Position numbers and translations under genes: made by a program. From Branchiostoma floridae (Eukaryota; Chordata; Leptocardii; Amphioxiformes; Branchiostomatidae), in contig NC_049985.1 in the NCBI RefSeq assembly GCF_000003815.2, forward strand, positions 18,629,610 through 18,677,205: a DNA stretch of 47,596 nt, read 5' to 3'. Numbering within the stretch: the first letter of the stretch is position 1; every line of letters begins with the position of its first letter. The notes below the pieces were generated by a model, which had not been told where the DNA came from, searched no databases, and saw nothing but the letters and a program-made list of their open reading frames with translations. Shown here piece after piece: positions 42,480 through 47,596 of the stretch.

Positions 42480-42536
42480 CTTCCTCTTTGTGTCTTTGTC
42501 TCTGACTTTCTCTCTGTCTCTCTCTGTCTCTCACTT

Positions 42537-42572
<36 letters not shown>

Positions 42573-42603
42573 TCTCCCTCTCTCTCTCTCCCTCTCTCTC
42601 TGT
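42480..42603. repeat. (CT)n-rich low-complexity tract in 3' UTR
   Basis: About 120 bp of nearly pure pyrimidine CTCT sequence follows the stop codon at 42451 and precedes the polyadenylation signal. Confidence 0.9.
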
Positions 42604-42631
42604 TGGTATAGAGTCATGTTATGCTTACACA

Positions 42632-42637
42632 AATAAA
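42632..42637 (+). other. Polyadenylation signal
   Basis: AATAAA lies 181 bp after the TAA of the hevein-like gene, the first canonical signal downstream on the plus strand. Confidence 0.6.
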
Positions 42638-42984
42638 GTTTCTCCGTCTCAAAAAAGGCCACTCGCCAACCTTTCTGAGAGTTTCCTTATTTTGGTATAA
42701 TTTTGTTAACAATAGCCAACAAGCATCGCATCAACATCGATGAGTTTTTTTCTTTAATAAATGTTCTAATACATGTTATAATGCCCATTAGAGATCCTTG
42801 ACAGTGTGTGTAGGTAACTCCCCAGCTTTGGTATATAAGATTACAAACAGCTGATCTGACTGAAATCATGCTATTACAATGCATACAATATCCTTTAGAT
42901 CTCTTTATCGTGAATCACTTTCCGTGTCTTTATTCTCTCATTGCATTTGAAAATCATTTACTCATATGTACCCCTGACTTCAGT

Positions 42985-44110
42985 AATCTTCGGTCTATTT
43001 TTGCCATTAAGGCACACAATGTCTCTCTAGAGACAGATAACAAGTTGGCAATATCCAGTGTGTGAGTATTCCTCAATTTTAGGAAGATAGTAAGTCTTGG
43101 AATGTGGATCTTGTCATAGAGGTTGGCGATGTGCCAATAGATTATTTCTTCTTATTTTTTATTAATTTGGATACAAGCATGCAATATTCATTTGATGGCA
43201 GATATAGTACCAAGTTTACTTGGTGAAAAGTGATCAACTATCAGATTGTGGGTTGTCCTGAATCTTAGGAATGCAACATCATGCAAGTCTCAAATGAAAT
43301 TTGAAGCTGTGGTAATAGATTCTACATAGAATTATTCTTTTTATTACCGTTTATTTAGATACAGGCACACAATGTCCTTCTGATGGTATCAGTCATACCA
43401 ATATTACTTGGTGAAAAATGAAAAACATTCAGCATGTGAGTTTTTATACAATGTAACACGATAAGTCTTAGGGAATGGTGACTTTGTCATAGAAGTAGAT
43501 GCTGTGCCAATAGAGTCTGCATAATTTTATTCCATTTATTTAGATAAAGGCACAAAGTGTCCTTCTGATGACATTAGTCACACCAATATTACTTGGTGAA
43601 AATTGAAAAACATTCAGATTGTGAGTTCTTACGAAATACTGTCAGACAACAAGTCTAAAGAAAGGGTGACTTTATCATAGAAGTAGACGCTGTGCCAATA
43701 GATATTGCATATTTTAATGCTTTATTTTGCAATTTATTTGGATAAAGGCACACAATGTCCTTCTGATGACATTAGTCATACCAATAGTACTTGGTGAAAT
43801 GTGAGAAACATTCAGATTGAGATTTCATTGAATTATGAAAGACAGCAAGTCTTAAGGAATTGTGACTTTGTCATAGAAGTAGACGCTGTGCCATGTGATT
43901 TTGCTTATGTTATTACTTTCATTACCATTTTTTTAGATAAAGGCACACAATGTCCTTTTGATGACAGATATCTTACCAAGTTTACTTGGTGATAAGTGAT
44001 CAACATTCAGATTGTGAGTTTTCTTAAATGTTTTGAAGGCATTATTAAGTCTTAAGAAATTGTGATTCTGTCATAGAAGTAGACGCTGTGCCAATATGAA
44101 TTGCTTTTCA
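42985..44110. repeat. Tandem repeat, about six units of ~180-200 bp
   Basis: The landmark GTGCCAATAG or a variant occurs at about 43131, 43309, 43504, 43692, 43888 and 44088. Each is preceded by TGTCATAGAAGTAGACGC-like sequence and followed by AAGGCACACAATGTCC and TACTTGGTGAAA. Units are diverged. No open frame is conserved across them. Confidence 0.85.
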
Positions 44111-46129
44111 TTGCCAATGATTTTGATACAACCACCTCATGTTGAAACCGATGCCACATCTATCATAGAAAACAGGCTGTTAGTCCATTACTACAGTCTA
44201 AATACATGTGGCACTATCTACGCATAGAGGTTGTTTATCTATATCATTGAGTACCATTTTTGCAAGCATATATTACCATAGGAAACGGAAAGCTAAAGTT
44301 AGACCCCAGTCTATACAGTTGAAAGTCTAACACAAAAGAAGGAATTGAAAAACTGTTCCATCTAAAGAGCAAAGGGAAAGCATATACTCTGGTCTCAGAG
44401 TGAACACTTGCATGGAACACCACTTGAAACTCGTCTGTAAGCAGTTCATATTTTAAAGAAAAACTGCATTACTTTCCTTTGTCACAGGTATGACTTTCAT
44501 TTGTATATCAATGACGTCAGTAGATTTGTAAAATCATGTTATGATGAGATGGTTGATGTCGATGTTAAAGAACTTCTGACATGTAAAGAACTTAAGAAAA
44601 ATGTTTGCTAACAACTAAGCAAAACAGCGTATCTGTCATTATCTCATTATCCCTTATAGGATTAGTAATGACCTGAGTTGAAAAAACACACTGTGGTAAC
44701 GGTAACGATCATGTTAAGGAAACAACTAAAAGCAGTGCATTGCTGTTGAATTACATGTAATCTATCCCTATCACCAGAAGATAAACAACGAGAATCATTG
44801 TTACTACCAGGTCTTTCAAAACTCAAGCAGTTACCAACACTGCTATATCTGCTGTCTGTCATTGAGACTGGCGATGTTAAGGATTCTGAAGATATGGTTC
44901 TTTGTTTCTTTGCGTACTCTAATAAAGCTTAAATGGCTGCAGTTTAATTCGAGTCTGTGCTTTTTTTGTTTGTCAGCGTGACAAAATGTTTGTATGTTTT
45001 AGCATAAAACAAAGATTTTAGATATACACCCAGACACATTGTTTCCGGCTGACCATACTAGCATAACGTGTTTGCATGATAGCTTTTGAAAATCAACCTT
45101 ATCTGCATACATTCAAAACATTGCGAAATGCTTAAGATATAACAAAAGAAGAGAAAGTGTCGTCAAATATGTAAAATGATGAAGCCTCGATATAATTGAC
45201 CATCGAACTAGTCGTCAATTTTATTCTAATTTCCAGTTCTGAAAATAAAACCCATCGAGTATTCTATTGATAAAATTCAATTGAACAATATAGAACTAAA
45301 CGCATATGGTCTCTGTTTTATAAACATATGTTCTCTGTTTTTTAAACATAATATTGTCGCTGTACAACTGCAAGTAATAAGTATAATTTATTTTGACAAT
45401 AAAGTCAAGTATATAAGGCCACGTTGATTTGATTATATGGATGACATCCTCTGGGAACTCCAAAACTGATGTGAGCGAGCGAATAAAAAAAAAAGTTTGG
45501 CCAAAAAAAAAGGTGCCATCAGTATGAAATCAAAGTGGCCAGGATATTTAGAATAGGACACACATAGTATGGTATACCAACAGTTAGGTGTAGGGACCAG
45601 TACATCATACGGGTAAAAAACATTTTTTTTTCTTCAAGTTCTTGGACCAATCCGAAAAAAGCAGACCAGAAAAAAAATCGGAGGAACAGGTTTCACCAAT
45701 TGCAAAATGGACACACTATGTTGGTAAGCATTTGGGGTCTTACTGGGGCCAAAAAGACAACAAGAGTGAAGTCAAGTAGATTTTCTAGTTAATTGTACCA
45801 AGTTTCTACAGTCAAAGGTACAGAGACCGTTAGCCTTTATTACATGGAGATGGGATTTTATGATGCCAGTGGGAGTCCAATAATCCACCAAACAGATTCC
45901 TTTGTAGAAAAATTTACCAATTACCATTGTTTTGAGTATTGCCAGTTCTCAAGTGTCTGGGTTCAGGTCCGGACCTGGAAATGATCCTCTGGATCTGAAT
46001 TTTCTGTAAAGGTACCTCCCCCTACCAACAATAGATTTTTTTTTTCTTTCTGTCCTTTCACATCTTATTCTTTGACTTTAGATTTATTTTGGCATTCTAT
46101 GGCATTAGTTATTATCTGTGGTTTTCTGA
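44111..46129. other. Gene-free stretch
   Basis: AT-rich DNA with several A- or T-runs (45480-45680). A CRE-like TGACGTCA lies at about 44511. No exon or element with clear ends is seen. Confidence 0.45.
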
Positions 46130-46390
46130 TACTAGTGCACTTAACACAACTTTCCTCACTTCACTCTGGTGGAAATGACTTTGGTTGGGGACGTCCACTG
46201 GATCGGACGTTAAATCTGTGACGGGTTGTTCGGTGTAATATAACCAGCTGCTGCGGCACCGTGTGCCTGCGAAGCTGGTGTGTTACGCCGAACGGCGGTT
46301 ATACCGGCTATATAGATACAGATACAGAAGCTGGTGTGTTACGCCGAACGGCGGTTATACCGGCTATATAGATACAGATACAGATACAGA
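46130..46390 (+). mobile_element. SINE-like remnant with tandemly duplicated 3' end
   Basis: ACAACTTTCCTCAC at about 46145 resembles the conserved middle of the SINE at 2255-2290. It continues TTTGGTTGGGGACGTCC and GATCGGACGTTAAA, words common in invertebrate SINEs. The 3' part contains a 56-bp unit (46272-46327) repeated at 46328-46383 and ending in GATACA repeats. The tRNA-like head is missing. A 109-codon frame over this region (46263-46592) is a by-product of the repeat. Confidence 0.5.
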
Positions 46391-46580
46391 AATAGAGGCC
46401 CTGTGTTTGAGGAGAGTCACACTTCGAGCACGCGCCTATCGAATAGAGTATGGCCGCACCTTGGCTTTGAAGATTAAAAGATTGTACACAAGAGGAAACA
46501 AATTGTCATCGAGAGAGTTCCGTAGTTTGTCTTTCTGTGGAAAGAATCTCTTGCTGTTAAAGGACTTGGAGATCGGTAAA

Positions 46581-47204
46581 TACGAGGGGTGATCAATGAG
46601 TCCTCGGCCACACCCAGAAATAATAAGCACTGCTCAGATTTCTAAGAATAGATGTCAACTATAAAGTCTTATATGAATGTGTATCACAATTCAAATAAGT
46701 GTCATCATAACTTTGCAGGCGATATCCAGTAACGTTAGGTAAGGGAGAAGGACAAAAAACGTGGACAATTGAGCTGCGACCTGAGTTGTGCGGGTCAACT
46801 TGCGCTGCTAGAAGTCAGACACCCACTTCTTTCTGCTTGAAATAGGAGGAGAATCGTTATCTTGAAGGCCGATGGAGTATTTATCGAGTTGAAATAAAGG
46901 CACGAACAAACCACCCAGACAGTCAAACATTTTGACAATGTTTTTTTTGTTAATCTCAAAGAATTTACGGCATGGGGAACTCGACCCACACATGCATGTC
47001 TGATCACAATTCACCCTAAGCTTGTTTTTTCTCGCCACTTACCTTCTAATTAGCAAAAACGAATGCCTGGAAAGGAATGACTGCAATAATTTGAAATTTA
47101 GAGGATATTGATAAAAGACATCATACTATGAAGTTATGCTTCGAAATCTGAGTTGTTCTTATTAATTCTGGGTGAGGCCGAGGACTTGTTGATCACTCCT
47201 CGTA
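46581..47204. mobile_element. mariner-type MITE with TA target-site duplication
   Basis: The ends are near-perfect inverted repeats of about 55 bp. Left: CGAGGGGTGATCAATGAGTC… (46583 on). Right, reverse-complemented: CGAGGAGTGATCAACAAGTC… (from 47202). TA flanks both sides (46581-46582 and 47203-47204), the hallmark of Tc1/mariner integration. The body is 620 bp. A minus-strand frame (47038-46808, MARKNKLRV…) is too short for a transposase and lacks visible catalytic motifs, so the copy is non-autonomous. Confidence 0.85.
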
Positions 47205-47358
47205 AACAGCAAAGCAATGTGAGTTATATAATTAGAAAGAACTGTTATATTGCACTGAAAGGCTCACAACGAAAGGACAATTGGTGTGTGATCATCGGAT
47301 AAATGGCAACGGAAGTACCGGTAAAAAACGGACTGGGAGGCAACGTTTCAGGCGCCTT

Positions 47359-47593
47359 TTAAGGTGGTATCTCACTGCACTTGGGGTACCGGTGCGGCAC
47401 TGCGGGGTTCGTTCACTGCAGCACTGTTGTTTTTAAATAAAATTAGATATAGCTTAATACGCAAATGCATGACTCAGAAGGCAACAAAATACACAAAACG
47501 TAAGAAAATTCGTTCTTTATCTCTGAAATTCGTTTATTTTTGAACCCCACAGTGCCGCAACAGTGCCCCAAGTGAAGTGAGATACCACTTTAA
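47359..47593. mobile_element. 227-bp MITE flanked by TTAA
   Basis: TTAA at 47359-47362 and 47590-47593 brackets a body with long inverted ends. Left: GGTGGTATCTCACTGCACTT…; right, reverse-complemented: AGTGGTATCTCACTTCACTT…, continuing through GCGGCACTG and GGGGTTC. TTAA duplication points to a piggyBac-type transposase. There is no coding capacity. A related terminus occurs at 23587. Confidence 0.85.
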
Positions 47594-47596
47594 GAG

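Noticed and set aside
46263-46592. 109-codon frame with RLYRYRYRS and DTDTDTE repeats
   Set aside because: The repeats come from the tandem 56-bp and GATACA sequence of a SINE-like remnant.

Overview
The window is animal nuclear DNA. Small exons with GT/AG splice sites sit among long introns and intergenic DNA packed with non-LTR retrotransposons (RTE-, CR1-group- and L2-like), Penelope-like fragments, a tRNA-derived SINE, and piggyBac-, mariner- and other MITE-like elements. The repeat repertoire and the style of the secreted protein gene suggest an invertebrate deuterostome, most likely amphioxus (Branchiostoma). That is an inference, because no diagnostic marker gene is present. Eight runs of N interrupt the sequence.

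Layout. 1-4020: no gene; a complete tRNA-derived SINE (2132-2576) with a perfect 15-bp target-site duplication, and a small DNA element. 4021-18093: a direct segmental duplication. Copy A is 4021-11739 and copy B is 12721-18093. Both carry the same decayed LINE fragments, the same Penelope-like GIY-YIG fragment, and the same TATA promoter plus signal-peptide exon. After duplication copy A gained a 1.37-kb DNA element and a piggyBac-like element, each missing at the matching site in copy B. Foldback elements separate the copies.

17478-19814 (+): the 5' exons of a secreted protein gene. 20056-22069 (-): a 5'-truncated RTE-type LINE with an intact reverse transcriptase. 22170-36324: a diverged tandem array of about ten units of roughly 1 kb, interrupted by an L2-like LINE and other insertions. 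36425-37920: repeats plus a small unrecognised spliced ORF. 37921-42451 (+): the 3' exons of a gene with a coiled-coil/helical region and three hevein-like eight-cysteine domains, then a stop codon and a polyadenylation signal. I read 17478-19814 and 37921-42451 as one gene (about 520 residues) with a roughly 18-kb intron filled by the LINE and the array. The junction is phase-compatible but unproven. 42985-47596: a ~190-bp tandem repeat, a SINE-like remnant, a mariner-type MITE with TA duplication, and a TTAA-flanked MITE at the window edge.

The host gene encodes a secreted or lumenal protein with a signal peptide, an acidic linker, a Cys-rich segment, a helical region and three hevein-like domains. 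The rest of the window records mobile-element activity and local duplication around it.
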